In this document: piece by piece, positions 1 through 8,653 of the stretch
How positions within the stretch are numbered: the stretch's first letter is position 1
Layout of the letters: each line of letters opens with the position of its first letter
Origin: Gammaproteobacteria bacterium
GTDB lineage: Bacteria; Gemmatimonadota; Gemmatimonadetes; Longimicrobiales; Gaopeijiaceae
DNA: 64,000 nucleotides
Direction: 5' to 3'
Assembly (NCBI GenBank): GCA_028819075.1
Contig: JAPPMM010000016.1
Coordinates: 62,001-126,000, forward strand
The notes under the pieces: generated by a model
Database searches by the model: none
What the model was told of the DNA's origin: nothing
Seen by the model: the letters and a program-made list of their open reading frames with translations, nothing else
Position numbers and translations under genes: made by a program

Positions 1-107
1 TCGGCGAGCGGCTGCAGGTGATGTACATGAACGAGTGTTTCCCGGTCACGGTGGCTGCGGTCGGCACGTCGTTATTCGATCCGTCCGGAAGCCGGATGAG
101 GGCGTAG
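1..107 (+). CDS. C-terminal end of a GcvT-domain oxidoreductase (partial)
   Basis: The frame starting at base 3 reads 34 residues before a TAG at 105-107. It ends with a run resembling the final beta-barrel strand of GcvT C-terminal domains, including ERLQVMYMNECFPVTVA and then SLFDPSGSRMRA. Dimethylglycine or sarcosine dehydrogenase-type flavoproteins typically end with a similar P-x-x-V ... P-L-F-D-P ... R-hydrophobic pattern, so this is probably the tail of such an FAD plus folate enzyme. The rest lies outside the window. It converges on the DmdA-like gene, another GcvT-fold protein, which supports a shared one-carbon or methylamine theme. The short visible piece limits certainty. Confidence 0.5.
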   Translation, partial: GERLQVMYMNECFPVTVAAVGTSLFDPSGSRMRA

Positions 108-162
108 CCGCCCGCACGAATCCGCGGGCCACGAAATCGCCGCATCCTTCCCGCGTGCGCCT

Positions 163-1467
163 CTACTTCACGGCATCCTCGCCCCGCGCGTGCGCCACTT
201 CGCGCGCACTGGGGGTGGCCGAGGGCCGGAACGGAACCTCGCACACCCGGGCTCGATCGGGCTTGCCCGCCTCGCTCGCGTACTCGTCCGGCAGCCAGAC
301 CGTGAGTTCCGTCCCGACGGCGGACATCCCGACGGGCACGTAACCCAGCGCGATGTTGCATCCCAGCTCGGGCGCGTGCCAGGGCGAGGTCAGGTATCCG
401 ATCGGGTCGCCCGCATCCGCGCCGGACACCAGCCAGAAATCGGGCGCGTAGTCGTCGATGGGCCTGCCGCCCATCCTCATCCCCACCAGCGTCATGGCAA
501 ACGGCGGCCGGCCGGCCTCGATCTCTGCCCGCATCCGCTCCAGCGCCGCCCGGCCGATGTAGTCGCCCTCCTTCTCGCGCGGCACCTGGTATCCCAGGTT
601 GCACTGGAACGGAACGGTCTCGTGGTCCATGTCCTGTCCCCACGACAGGATGCCCGCCTGAATCCGGCGCTGATGGCCGGGGGCGATCACCATGAGCTGG
701 TGCGCCTCGCCCGCGTCGAGCACCGCGTGCCACAGCCTCTCGGCGTGCAGCGTCGCGTCGCGCAGGTAGATCTCGTACCCCTTCTCCCCCGAGAATCCCG
801 ACTGCGAGATCACCACCGAACACCCTGCGATCTCCGCTTCCATGAGCCCGTAGTAGGGGATTTCGCGGATGCCGTCGCCCACCAGATCGGCCATGAGCGC
901 CAACGACTTCGGCCCTTGGATCTGCAGCGGACACACGTCGATCTCGTCGATCTCGACGTCCATCCTCATCCCCACATTGGCGCCCTGGAGCCAGAACAGC
1001 AGGTCGGAGTCGGCGAGGGAGAACCAGAACTCATCGTCCGACAGGCGCAGCAGCACCGGGTCGTTGAGGATGCCGCCCCGCTCGTTGCACAGGATGACGT
1101 ACTTGCCGTGCATCGGTTCGATGCGGGTGGCGTCGCGCGTGATGACGTAGTCGGTGAATCGCTCGGCGTCCGGTCCCTTCACCCGGATCTGGCGTTCCAC
1201 GGCGACATTCCAGAGCGTGACGTGTTGCGTCAGCGCTTCGTGTTCGGCCGCCGCGCCGCCGTCCTCCGGCCGCACGTAGCCGCGCGGGTGGTAGATGCGG
1301 TTGTAGGTTGTTGCGCGCCAGCAGCCCGCATCGTGGGACAGGTGCCAGTACGGCGACTTCCGCACGCGGGTGGAAATGAGCAGCTCCACGGGGGTCCGGC
1401 CGCTCTGGCGAAGGTTGATGGGTACGATGCGATCGGACTGATCGACGGAAACAGGATGGCTGACCAT
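163..1467 (-). CDS. DmdA-like GcvT-family folate-dependent methyltransferase/demethylase
   Basis: This 434-residue protein has a GcvT N-terminal fold followed by a glycine-cleavage T C-terminal barrel. It resembles dimethylsulfoniopropionate demethylase DmdA more than true GcvT. Seen runs include LWNVAVERQIRVKGPDAERF, NERGGILNDPVLLRLSDDEFW, SLADSDLLFW, PLQIQGPKSLALM and SQSGFSGEKGYEIYL. Members move a methyl or aminomethyl group to tetrahydrofolate in the cytosol; the true substrate cannot be read from sequence. The ATG at 1467 is chosen because residues upstream in the same open frame lie antisense to the PIN gene and show no family similarity. A tail of roughly 60 residues beyond the usual barrel is present. 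DmdA itself, a sarcosine-type demethylase or an unassigned GcvT paralogue are all possible. Confidence 0.75.
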   Translation of the reverse strand: MVSHPVSVDQSDRIVPINLRQSGRTPVELLISTRVRKSPYWHLSHDAGCWRATTYNRIYHPRGYVRPEDGGAAAEHEALTQHVTLWNVAVERQIRVKGPDAERFTDYVITRDATRIEPMHGKYVILCNERGGILNDPVLLRLSDDEFWFSLADSDLLFWLQGANVGMRMDVEIDEIDVCPLQIQGPKSLALMADLVGDGIREIPYYGLMEAEIAGCSVVISQSGFSGEKGYEIYLRDATLHAERLWHAVLDAGEAHQLMVIAPGHQRRIQAGILSWGQDMDHETVPFQCNLGYQVPREKEGDYIGRAALERMRAEIEAGRPPFAMTLVGMRMGGRPIDDYAPDFWLVSGADAGDPIGYLTSPWHAPELGCNIALGYVPVGMSAVGTELTVWLPDEYASEAGKPDRARVCEVPFRPSATPSAREVAHARGEDAVK

Positions 1468-1521
1468 GGGTGTCCGGGATTCCGGGTTGACGGGATGGCG
1501 TACGGTCCCCAAAAGTCCGTC

Positions 1522-2025
1522 ATGAGCGACTTGGTGACAACCGGGGCCGGCGGCGTGAGGGTCGTCGTGGATACCAGCGTCTTCCTGCCGGGTGTGTTTT
1601 TCGGCGGCCCGCCCCGCGACGTGCTGGCGGCGTGGCGAGCCGGGCAATTCGAGGTGGTGGTGTCCCCCGAGGTCCTTCGGGAATACGTTCGGGTCGGCGA
1701 ACGGTTGTCGGCGCGGTTTCCCGGCGCGGATTTCGAACGCGTCCTGGAGATGATCGCGGCCAACGCCACGCTGGTGTCGGCGCCTCCCTTGCCCGAAGCT
1801 GTGTGCGAGGACTCCGACGACGACAAGTTTCTCGCGTGTGCGGTGGCCGCCGGAGCCGGGTACGTGGTGAGCAGCGACAAGGCGCTCCTTGCAACTTCTC
1901 CCTATCGGAACGTGAAGGTCATTCGTTCGCGTGATTTCCTGGACATGCTCCGAGTCACGGCCGCTCCGGCGCAGGATGACCGCGACGCCGCGGCTCGACT
2001 GGACCACCGGCATCCCGCCGGCTGA
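1522..2025 (+). CDS. PIN-domain ribonuclease, putative VapC-like toxin without visible antitoxin
   Basis: A 167-residue protein with a PIN nuclease fold. The first acidic residue lies in RVVVDTSVFLPGVFF (about residues 12-26), further acidic residues lie in VCEDSDDDKFLACAVA, and the closing strand is GYVVSSDKALL. Together these match the COG1569-type putative toxin family, metal-dependent RNases that cut tRNA or mRNA. An ATG at 1495 is an alternative start; 1522 leaves a short leader before the first strand. It diverges from the DmdA-like gene with about 54 bases between starts, and the next gene begins 12 bases after its stop. No small antitoxin-like gene lies on either side, so it is either an orphan or not a toxin. 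Confidence 0.75.
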   Translation: MSDLVTTGAGGVRVVVDTSVFLPGVFFGGPPRDVLAAWRAGQFEVVVSPEVLREYVRVGERLSARFPGADFERVLEMIAANATLVSAPPLPEAVCEDSDDDKFLACAVAAGAGYVVSSDKALLATSPYRNVKVIRSRDFLDMLRVTAAPAQDDRDAAARLDHRHPAG

Positions 2026-2037
2026 CGAGGCAACGCC

Positions 2038-4179
2038 ATGACACGCGCATCGCTCGGCGCAGCAGTCCGTCTGGGGCTGACGGTTGCGGTGGCGGGGTGT
2101 GCGCTGGAGTTCGACCCGCCGAGCCCGGCGTCCATTGTGGTGTCGCCCGGGTCAGCCACATTCACCTTTCTCGGCGAGTCGAGGACGTTCACCGCGACCA
2201 TCCTGGATGAAGACGGGAGCGCTATGGAGGGGACGGTATCCTGGACGACGGATGCCCCCGCCGTCCTCAGCGTGAACTCCTCCGGGGTGGTCACGGCCCT
2301 TGCGAACGGAGCCGGCACGGTCAGGGCCGTCTTCGAAGCAGTCAGCGGGACGGCCGCGGTTACGGTCAACCAGACGCCGACCACCTTGGAGCGGGTTGGC
2401 GGCGACGCACAGACGGGTAGTCCGGGCGGGCCCCTGGTCGAGCCGCTCGTCGGCCGCCTTCTGGACGCGGGCCAGAGGCCGGTCGCGGGCGTGGCTGTGT
2501 CCTTCTCACCCGCGCCAGGGAGCGGCTCCGTCACTCCCGCCGCAGCCACGACCGACCCGGCGGGCGAGGCGCAGACGCTCTGGACGCTGGGCGACGGTGC
2601 CGGCGTCCAATCGGTGATCGCGTCCGTGGCCGAAGGTCCCAACGCGGTGTTTACTGCCATGGCCGAGCCACCCCACGCCATGCTCATTCACTCCGGTGAC
2701 GGGCAGGTGGCCCGGACGCGACGAGAAACCGAAGAACCCGTGCGGGTACGGGTGATCTCCCGGTCGGGTGCCGGGCTGAGCGGGGTCACCGTCACCTTCG
2801 AGGTCACGGCCGGGGGCGGCTCGGTGCCGTCGTCCAGTGCCGTGACCGATGCCGAGGGGATCGCCTCCGCAGGCCCATGGACGATGGGTGACCCCGGGCC
2901 GCAGGAATTGCGCGCCACCGCCCCCGGGGTGAACCGGGTCATCTTCCGCGCCACCGCCCTGGCCGCGCCGGTTGCCGAACTCGTAGCCGTGGAGGGTGAC
3001 GGGCAGCGGACGGAAATCGTGCTCCCCGTGCCCGTTGCGCCCCGCGTTCGAGCGGAGGATGCCGACGGCAACCCGGTGTCGGATACCAGGGTCACCTTCT
3101 CCCCGAGCGGTGACAGCCGGGTCGTCCCGGAGGAGGCGACGACCGACTCGGCCGGGTTCGCGGCGGTCGACAGATGGTTCCTCGGCAGGACCCCCGGAAC
3201 CACCTACACGCTCACCGCGAGCGTAGCCAACGCGGACGGCACGTCGGCCACGGCAACCTTCAGCGCGGAGGCGACGCCGGCGGTCTACGACATCGAACTA
3301 GAGCACGTCACCTCGTCGCTGCTCACGGCCTCGCAGCGCGCGGCCTTCGAGGAGGCCGAACGGTTCTGGGAGAGCGCGATCACCGGCAACCTCACCCGGA
3401 CCAGCCCGCTGTCCAGGTCCTCCCTCGTCAACTGCCTCACGGCAAACCAAATGTCCGGAGACGTCCCCGGCGACCGGGTGGTCGACGATCTGCTGATCTA
3501 CGTCGAAATCAAGGAGATCGACGGGCGCTCGGGCATCTTCGGAGGCGCCGGGCCCTGCCAGCTCCGCGAGGACAACTCGCTGCCCGCGGTCGGGGTGATG
3601 TTCTTCGACATCGCCGACCTGGACAGCATGGAGGCCAACGAGCAACTGGAGGAAACCATCGTCCATGAGATGGCGCATGTGATCGGGTTCGGAACCCTGT
3701 GGTCGCACCTGGGCCTCCTGCAGGACTCGGCCCGGGCCGACCGAAACGCGAATACGCACTTCACCGGCGCCGCGGCAAAGGCGGCCTTCGACGAGATCCG
3801 CGGCAACAACTACACGGACAGCGATCTCGTGCCGGTGCAGCACCAGGGCGGCAAGGGCGTGTGGAACGGACACTGGCGCGAGCTGGTCTTCCGTTCCGAG
3901 CTGATGACCCCCTTCCCCGACCGCGGCCCCAATCCGATGAGCGTGGTCAGCCTCGCGTCATTCGTGGACATCGGATACCCGGAGGTCGACTACAGCGTCG
4001 CGGATGAATACGTGCTGCCGCCCCCGCAGTACGCGGCGCAGGCGGCGGCGGGGGTCGAAGCGCCGCGGAGGGCTCGCCGGCACACCATCGACTTCGGCAG
4101 GGAGATCCTGGTGATGCCGCTTATGGTCGTGGACCGCGACGGCAATGTGGTGCGGTACCTGAGGTCTCCGGAGCGCTGA
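2038..4179 (+). CDS. Lipoprotein with Ig-like repeats and leishmanolysin-like zinc protease domain
   Basis: A 713-residue exported protein. A lipoprotein signal peptide ends in VAGC with the lipidated Cys at 21. A Big2-type Ig domain covers roughly 32-110, followed by three Big1-like repeats (about 113-212, 213-310, 311-413), each with a characteristic TTDPAGEA or TTDSAGFA turn. The C-terminal half carries H543-E-M-A-H547 followed by VIGFGTLW, a later His612 in a GHWRE setting and a Met in SELMTP near 623. These are the zinc ligands, catalytic Glu and Met-turn expected for M8 leishmanolysin-like metzincins. It probably acts as a surface-anchored protease held away from the membrane by the Ig stalk. 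The start sits 12 bases after the PIN gene. The natural substrate is unknown. Confidence 0.82.
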   Translation: MTRASLGAAVRLGLTVAVAGCALEFDPPSPASIVVSPGSATFTFLGESRTFTATILDEDGSAMEGTVSWTTDAPAVLSVNSSGVVTALANGAGTVRAVFEAVSGTAAVTVNQTPTTLERVGGDAQTGSPGGPLVEPLVGRLLDAGQRPVAGVAVSFSPAPGSGSVTPAAATTDPAGEAQTLWTLGDGAGVQSVIASVAEGPNAVFTAMAEPPHAMLIHSGDGQVARTRRETEEPVRVRVISRSGAGLSGVTVTFEVTAGGGSVPSSSAVTDAEGIASAGPWTMGDPGPQELRATAPGVNRVIFRATALAAPVAELVAVEGDGQRTEIVLPVPVAPRVRAEDADGNPVSDTRVTFSPSGDSRVVPEEATTDSAGFAAVDRWFLGRTPGTTYTLTASVANADGTSATATFSAEATPAVYDIELEHVTSSLLTASQRAAFEEAERFWESAITGNLTRTSPLSRSSLVNCLTANQMSGDVPGDRVVDDLLIYVEIKEIDGRSGIFGGAGPCQLREDNSLPAVGVMFFDIADLDSMEANEQLEETIVHEMAHVIGFGTLWSHLGLLQDSARADRNANTHFTGAAAKAAFDEIRGNNYTDSDLVPVQHQGGKGVWNGHWRELVFRSELMTPFPDRGPNPMSVVSLASFVDIGYPEVDYSVADEYVLPPPQYAAQAAAGVEAPRRARRHTIDFGREILVMPLMVVDRDGNVVRYLRSPER

Positions 4180-4400
4180 TCGCGTTCTCCTGGCTTCAGG
4201 GGTTCAATCGCGAAAAAGCGGACAGGGAACGCCTGACCCGGAAACCCCGTCGCCCTGTTGCGATTCTGTCTCTGGTGCCGATGCATTTTTGTTTATCATG
4301 CGATTGCAATAATGTTGTGCCTGACGTTGCAAACGTGTTTATGTCCTGCTAATCTTCTTCGTCGCTGCCGGTTACAACTCGCTCTCAAGGAGCCTTCAGC
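4180..4400 (+). promoter_or_regulatory. AT-rich leader upstream of the DUF4143 ATPase
   Basis: This intergenic stretch contains an island at 4285-4340 far richer in A and T than the surroundings. It includes TTTATCATG, two TTGCAA hexamers (4304 and 4327) 23 bases apart, and the perfect inverted repeat ACGTTgcaAACGT at 4324-4336. It is likely the promoter and perhaps operator of the ATPase gene that follows. No specific regulator can be named and no coding potential is seen. Confidence 0.4.
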
Positions 4401-5687
4401 ATGGGACCGCGCCTGTCGGTTGGAGTTGAAGCCGAGCGGTACGCACCGCGTGTGGCCGACGAGGAGTTGGAGCAGTGCCTTGCTGCGGCAGGAGCGGTTC
4501 TCATCGAAGGCCCGCGAGCCTGCGGCAAGACGGCAACCGCTCATCAGATGGCCGCAAGCGAAGTCCTCCTCGATGTCGACCAGGCGGCGCAGGACATGAT
4601 CGCGGTCAATCCGAGGCTCGTGCTCGAAGGAGCAACCCCACGCCTGATCGACGAGTGGCAAACTGCGCCCGTGATCTGGAACCATGTGCGCCGGGTTGTG
4701 GACGAGCGTCCCGGCAAGGGCCACTTCATCCTCACCGGATCGGCCGTTCCTCCCGACGAGAGCACGCGGCACACCGGTGCCGGCCGAATCGTGCGTCTGC
4801 GGCTGCGCCCCATGTCGCTCTTCGAGCTCGGAAACAGCACCGGTCTGGTGTCGCTGAAAGATGTGCTCCACGGAGACCCGGTAAGGAGCCCAAGCATCGA
4901 TCTGTCCGTGCAGAACCTCGCTGAACTGATCTGCGTTGGCGGCTGGCCAGGACATCTGGGCTCCTCCCCCTTGGATGCCATCCGCGTCAACCGCAGCTAC
5001 GTCAACGACATCTGCCGTGCCGATCTGCGGCGGGTCGACGGGGTGCGGCGAGATCCGGCGAGAGTTCTCCGGTTCTTTCAGTCGCTGGCTCGCAACGTGG
5101 CAACGCCGGCTTCGCTCGCAACCATCGCGCGTGACGTTGTCGGGCCCGATCCGGGCTCCATGACCGGGCACACCGCCCGTGCATACCTCACAAGCCTCGA
5201 ACGCCTCATGGTTGTGGAAGACCAACCGCCCTGGGGGCCCCATCTGCGCTCTCGTTCCCGGTTGCGCGTTGCCCCGAAGCGTCACTTCGTGGATCCATCC
5301 ATCGCCGTGGCCGCGCTGGATGCGGGACCGGAGTCGCTGCTCCACGATTTCGCCTGGTTCGGTCTGCTCTTCGAGTCGATGGTGATCCGCGACCTTCGGG
5401 TGTATGCCCAGGCCATGGGAGGGAGGGTGTACCACTACCGTGACAATACGGGTCTCGAGGTGGATGCCATCGTTGACGCCGGCCCCGGCCGCTGGATGGC
5501 CTTCGAGATCAAGCTCGGCCTCAGCCGGATCGACGAAGCGGCGCGGTCACTCCTGAAGTTCGCTGATCGGGTCGACACGAGCCGGTGTGGCGAGCCCGCC
5601 GCGCTGGGCGTCATCGTCGAACGCGGATACGGGTACGTGCGTCCGGACGGAGTGAGCGTAATCCCGCTGGCGGCGCTTGGGCCCTAG
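4401..5687 (+). CDS. AAA ATPase with DUF4143 / PD-(D/E)XK-like C-terminal domain
   Basis: A 428-residue member of the widespread AAA_14-DUF4143 family. The Walker A is EGPRACGKT (Lys43, Thr44) and the Walker B-like LIDEW is at 82-86. A winged-helix-like middle follows, then a C-terminal DUF4143 region with LEVDAIVD (Glu353, Asp355) and FEIKLG (Glu369, Lys371), a layout matching a PD-(D/E)XK nuclease-like fold. The family is often found as isolated, transferable genes and its biological role is not settled. The start follows an AT-rich leader and the gene stands alone, about 45 bases from a convergent dioxygenase gene. The leader composition and solitary position hint at horizontal acquisition. 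Confidence 0.85.
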   Translation: MGPRLSVGVEAERYAPRVADEELEQCLAAAGAVLIEGPRACGKTATAHQMAASEVLLDVDQAAQDMIAVNPRLVLEGATPRLIDEWQTAPVIWNHVRRVVDERPGKGHFILTGSAVPPDESTRHTGAGRIVRLRLRPMSLFELGNSTGLVSLKDVLHGDPVRSPSIDLSVQNLAELICVGGWPGHLGSSPLDAIRVNRSYVNDICRADLRRVDGVRRDPARVLRFFQSLARNVATPASLATIARDVVGPDPGSMTGHTARAYLTSLERLMVVEDQPPWGPHLRSRSRLRVAPKRHFVDPSIAVAALDAGPESLLHDFAWFGLLFESMVIRDLRVYAQAMGGRVYHYRDNTGLEVDAIVDAGPGRWMAFEIKLGLSRIDEAARSLLKFADRVDTSRCGEPAALGVIVERGYGYVRPDGVSVIPLAALGP

Positions 5688-5733
5688 AGCTTCACTCCCC
5701 CGCCGATGAGCGCGGCACGATCCAGCCCTTCCC

Positions 5734-6813
5734 TCACCCCTCCGCCTCCAGCGGCGCGTAGGGCTTCGTCCCGGGCACCATGATCCCGCCTCGCTTCGTG
5801 CCGAGGGCGATGTTTCCGTAGCGCTCCGCGTAGGCCGGCGGAAGCTCGCGCCCGTCGCTCGCGGACAGCCAGAGCCGCAGCAGGTGCCGCCTGCGCTCGG
5901 GCTCGGGATGGTCCTCGTACCCGGTGCGGGAATGGACGATCTGGTGGTTGTGCACGAACTGCATGTCGCCGGGCCGGAGTTCCATGTCGAGGCGGATGTC
6001 CTGGCGGGCCGCCAGGTCTTCGAACAGGTCCATGGCCTCGGTCTGCGCGCGTGACACCGGCGGCACCCCCTCGTGGCGTTGGGCGCCATCGAAGAAATCG
6101 CGGGCGTAATACGTCGTAATACAGCCGGCGTGATGGTTGAAGACGGGCATCCGGTACCAGGGGCCCTTGCCTTTGGGGATTTCGCCCTTGCGGTCGATAT
6201 GGATCGGGCGCGAAAGCAGCTCAGCCAGGTCGGGCCGCCGTCGGCGCATTTCGCTGTAGATGGTGGCGGAACTGGAGATGCTGCTCAGCCCGCCCTCCTT
6301 CGCCGGGCGCACGCAGAAGAGCCCGACGAGGTCGCAGGAGTCGGTGTGGAAGCGATGGCGCGCGCGCGTCGCGTAGAGGCGGTGCTCGGGGTTGTGGGGG
6401 TCGTGGCCGATGTCCTTCACATGGCCGAGCAGATGCCCCTTGGCATTCTGGGAGATGGCTTCCCCGAGGTGCGTGCCGATCCCCCAGAAGGCGGTCGCCA
6501 TCTGCCGCATCGACCGGCCCTTCACCGGCAGGCCCCGCATGAGCACGAACCCGCGCCCGCGCAGCAGCTCCTCGCGGATGCGCGCAAGTTCGGGCGCCAG
6601 GCCCGGCAGGAGGAAGTCGTCCCGCGTGATGCCGGCGATGTCGAGGCCCTTGCGCTCCACTCTCCCCACGGCGAGGTGGATCTCGCGGATCTCTCCCTCC
6701 GTGAGGTGGCGGATCCAACTCCCGGATCCGCTCATCTCGGATCCATACCAGACGTCGGAGCCTCGCACCCCGGCAGCGGGCCTGCCGTGGGATGATGCCG
6801 TCGGATCTGTCAT
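5734..6813 (-). CDS. TauD/TfdA-family Fe(II)/2-oxoglutarate dioxygenase
   Basis: A 359-residue cytosolic oxygenase. The iron triad is visible as His156-x-Asp158 in FHTDSCD and His294 in NHQIVHSR, and an Arg near 313 in HLLRLWL would bind 2-oxoglutarate. The N-terminal half has GFVLMRGLP and GEAISQNAKGHLLGHV, as in clavaminate synthase-like and TauD proteins. Such enzymes hydroxylate small molecules such as sulfonates, carnitine precursors or amino acids; the substrate here is not evident. The ATG at 6813 is preferred over a TTG nine codons upstream. A distance of 69 bases separates it from the downstream asparaginase gene, which runs the other way round in order on the same strand, so the two may be cotranscribed. 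Confidence 0.85.
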   Translation of the reverse strand: MTDPTASSHGRPAAGVRGSDVWYGSEMSGSGSWIRHLTEGEIREIHLAVGRVERKGLDIAGITRDDFLLPGLAPELARIREELLRGRGFVLMRGLPVKGRSMRQMATAFWGIGTHLGEAISQNAKGHLLGHVKDIGHDPHNPEHRLYATRARHRFHTDSCDLVGLFCVRPAKEGGLSSISSSATIYSEMRRRRPDLAELLSRPIHIDRKGEIPKGKGPWYRMPVFNHHAGCITTYYARDFFDGAQRHEGVPPVSRAQTEAMDLFEDLAARQDIRLDMELRPGDMQFVHNHQIVHSRTGYEDHPEPERRRHLLRLWLSASDGRELPPAYAERYGNIALGTKRGGIMVPGTKPYAPLEAEG

Positions 6814-6882
6814 CTGTGTAATCTCGTGCGCAAAAACCAAAGGTGGATTACATACCGCGGACGGAACCGGGAACCGGACCCC

Positions 6883-8157
6883 TCAGTCCGCCGGCGAGCC
6901 CTCCAGCAGCCCCTCCAGCGGCAGCTCGCGCGCACCGTTCTCGTCGCATACGGCGTACGTGACTTGGCCGGATGCGTACATCGACACGCCCGCGTACTCC
7001 GCCCTTTTGTTGAGCGCGAAGAAGCGCACGTTGAAGTTGGGCTCGCCGCGCGAGTTGAGGAGACGCTCCTCCACGGTGTTCGCGCGAATCCGTTCGAGCG
7101 CCGCCATCCTCGCGTCCAGCGGATGCATGCCGTCCCTCATCCTCTCGACGATGAGGAAGGAGCACAGGTTGAACAGGTTGGCCTCGCCCCGGCCGGTCGA
7201 GCCCGCGGCGCCGATGTCGCCGTCCACGTAGAGCCCGGCGCCCAGGATGGGAGAGTCGCCCGCGCGTCCGGGAATCTTCCAGGACAGCCCGCTGGTGGTG
7301 GTCACCCCGCAGATGTCCCCGCCCGGCCCGATGCCGTCGCAGTTGATGGTGCCCCAGAAGCTGTTTTCGTCGATGAGGCCCTCGCGCACCATGTCCAGAC
7401 CGGCTTGGTAGCCCGCGTAGTGGTGGTCCCGCAGGGCAGCCCGGGCGCGTGCGAGTTCCTCCGGGCCGGCTGCGCCTGCCGCTGCCTCACGGCTTCCCGC
7501 ACCAGCGCCATTCATCGCGCCGGCGTCGAGACCGGCTCCGCTGCCCGTACCGCCCGGGCGCCCCCTGCGCGGATCGGGGAAGTGGCCGGGGTCGATGCGC
7601 CGCTTCCATTCCAGCCACAGCTCGCGGGAGCGGTCGGTGTTGAGGTCGTCCTCGATCTCGAAGCCCATCATGCGGGCGAATTCCTGCGCGCCCGCGCCCA
7701 CCAGCAGGTGGTGGTCGGTGTATTCCATGACCGCCTTGGCCACCAGCGAGGGGGTGCGCACGCCTTCGAGCCCCGCCACGCCTCCGGCCTGCTTCTTCGG
7801 CCCGTGCATGCAGCAGGCGTCCAGTTGCACCACCCCGTTCGCGTTGGGGAGGCCGCCGTAGCCGATCCCGGTTTCGGTGGGGTCGAGTTCGGGGATGTTC
7901 ACCCCCGCGACCAGGGCGTCCAGCACGTCTGCGCCCTCGACGATCATCCGGAACGCCCGTTCCACCGCGCTCTCCGGACCGCCGTTGGTGAAGCGGATGC
8001 CGCTGGTGTCGGAGATCACCACCGGGGAGACCGACTGGGGGGTGTACACCGTGGGCGCCCCATCCAGGGTGCTCGGTCCAGCGCCGTCCAGGGTGCGCGG
8101 CACGGCGCCGGCCACGCCCGCGGCGGCGGCGGTCTTGACGAAGTCGCGACGTTTCAT
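6883..8157 (-). CDS. Tat-exported N4-(beta-N-acetylglucosaminyl)-L-asparaginase (glycosylasparaginase)
   Basis: A 424-residue Ntn-hydrolase that would cleave the sugar-Asn link of glycoasparagines. The N-terminus has a twin-arginine signal, MKRRDFVKTAAAAG, predicting folded export. The autoprocessing nucleophile is Thr270 in WGTINCDGIG, followed by CGVTTTSGLSWKIPGRAGDS and GDIGAAGSTGRGE, all hallmarks of the family. The ATG at 8157 is chosen because it opens directly on the Tat signal. A run of about 35 residues rich in Gly and Ala lies before the cleavage Thr, a long flexible segment near the expected end of the alpha subunit. Its divergent neighbour is a DUF59 gene 113 bases away. The role in scavenging glycopeptides is inferred. 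Confidence 0.9.
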   Translation of the reverse strand: MKRRDFVKTAAAAGVAGAVPRTLDGAGPSTLDGAPTVYTPQSVSPVVISDTSGIRFTNGGPESAVERAFRMIVEGADVLDALVAGVNIPELDPTETGIGYGGLPNANGVVQLDACCMHGPKKQAGGVAGLEGVRTPSLVAKAVMEYTDHHLLVGAGAQEFARMMGFEIEDDLNTDRSRELWLEWKRRIDPGHFPDPRRGRPGGTGSGAGLDAGAMNGAGAGSREAAAGAAGPEELARARAALRDHHYAGYQAGLDMVREGLIDENSFWGTINCDGIGPGGDICGVTTTSGLSWKIPGRAGDSPILGAGLYVDGDIGAAGSTGRGEANLFNLCSFLIVERMRDGMHPLDARMAALERIRANTVEERLLNSRGEPNFNVRFFALNKRAEYAGVSMYASGQVTYAVCDENGARELPLEGLLEGSPAD

Positions 8158-8270
8158 CTTCAGGAATCCGGCGAAGGGTTCGACGGGCCGGCCACGGGCA
8201 CGTTCGCGCCCGCAGCCGGCGAACTGCGAAAGTATGGACAGGCCCTCTCGGGCCAAGCAAGTTTCAGCAC

Positions 8271-8570
8271 ATGAAGATCAGCGAGAAAGCGGTTCGCAAG
8301 GCGTTGCGCACGGTGAAGGATCCCGAGCTGCACCTGGATCTGGTGGTGCTCGGGCTGGTGTATGACATCGAGATCGAGGACGCGAACGTCCAGGTGCGCA
8401 TCTCACTCACCACACCGATGTGCCCCGCCGCGCCACAGATCGTGGAGGATGCGCGCGCCGCGGTAGCGGGCGTGGAGGGCGTCGAGAACGCCGAGGTGCA
8501 ACTGACCTTCGATCCTCCCTGGACCCCGGAGCGCATCAGCCCCCTCATCCGCTCCTCGCTGGGGCTCTGA
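8271..8570 (+). CDS. DUF59 / MIP18-family Fe-S assembly protein
   Basis: A 99-residue protein made of a single DUF59 domain. It has VKDPELHLDLVVLGLVYDI and the conserved Cys motif in LTTPMCPAAPQ. Proteins of this type (SufT, Cia2/MIP18, PaaD) help mature iron-sulfur or di-iron proteins. It sits 83 bases ahead of paaA and so probably opens the epoxidase operon. It is one of two DUF59 proteins in this operon; the other, downstream of paaA, is the better candidate for the PaaD-specific role. The ATG at 8271 opens directly on the domain. Confidence 0.85.
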   Translation: MKISEKAVRKALRTVKDPELHLDLVVLGLVYDIEIEDANVQVRISLTTPMCPAAPQIVEDARAAVAGVEGVENAEVQLTFDPPWTPERISPLIRSSLGL

Positions 8571-8653
8571 CGAAGACCGCCCGGCGGAGGCACGGTCCGC
8601 GCGCGGGGGGTCGCGGACGGATTCGCCGACGCCGATGACCTCGGAAAGGACGG

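Noticed and set aside
1468..2013. N-terminal extension of the DmdA-like frame
   Set aside because: It is antisense to the PIN gene, has no family similarity, and the enzyme fold begins after the ATG at 1467.
4401..5687. Defence system such as BREX or a restriction locus
   Set aside because: A single AAA-DUF4143 gene without partner methylase, nuclease or phosphatase genes does not make such a locus.
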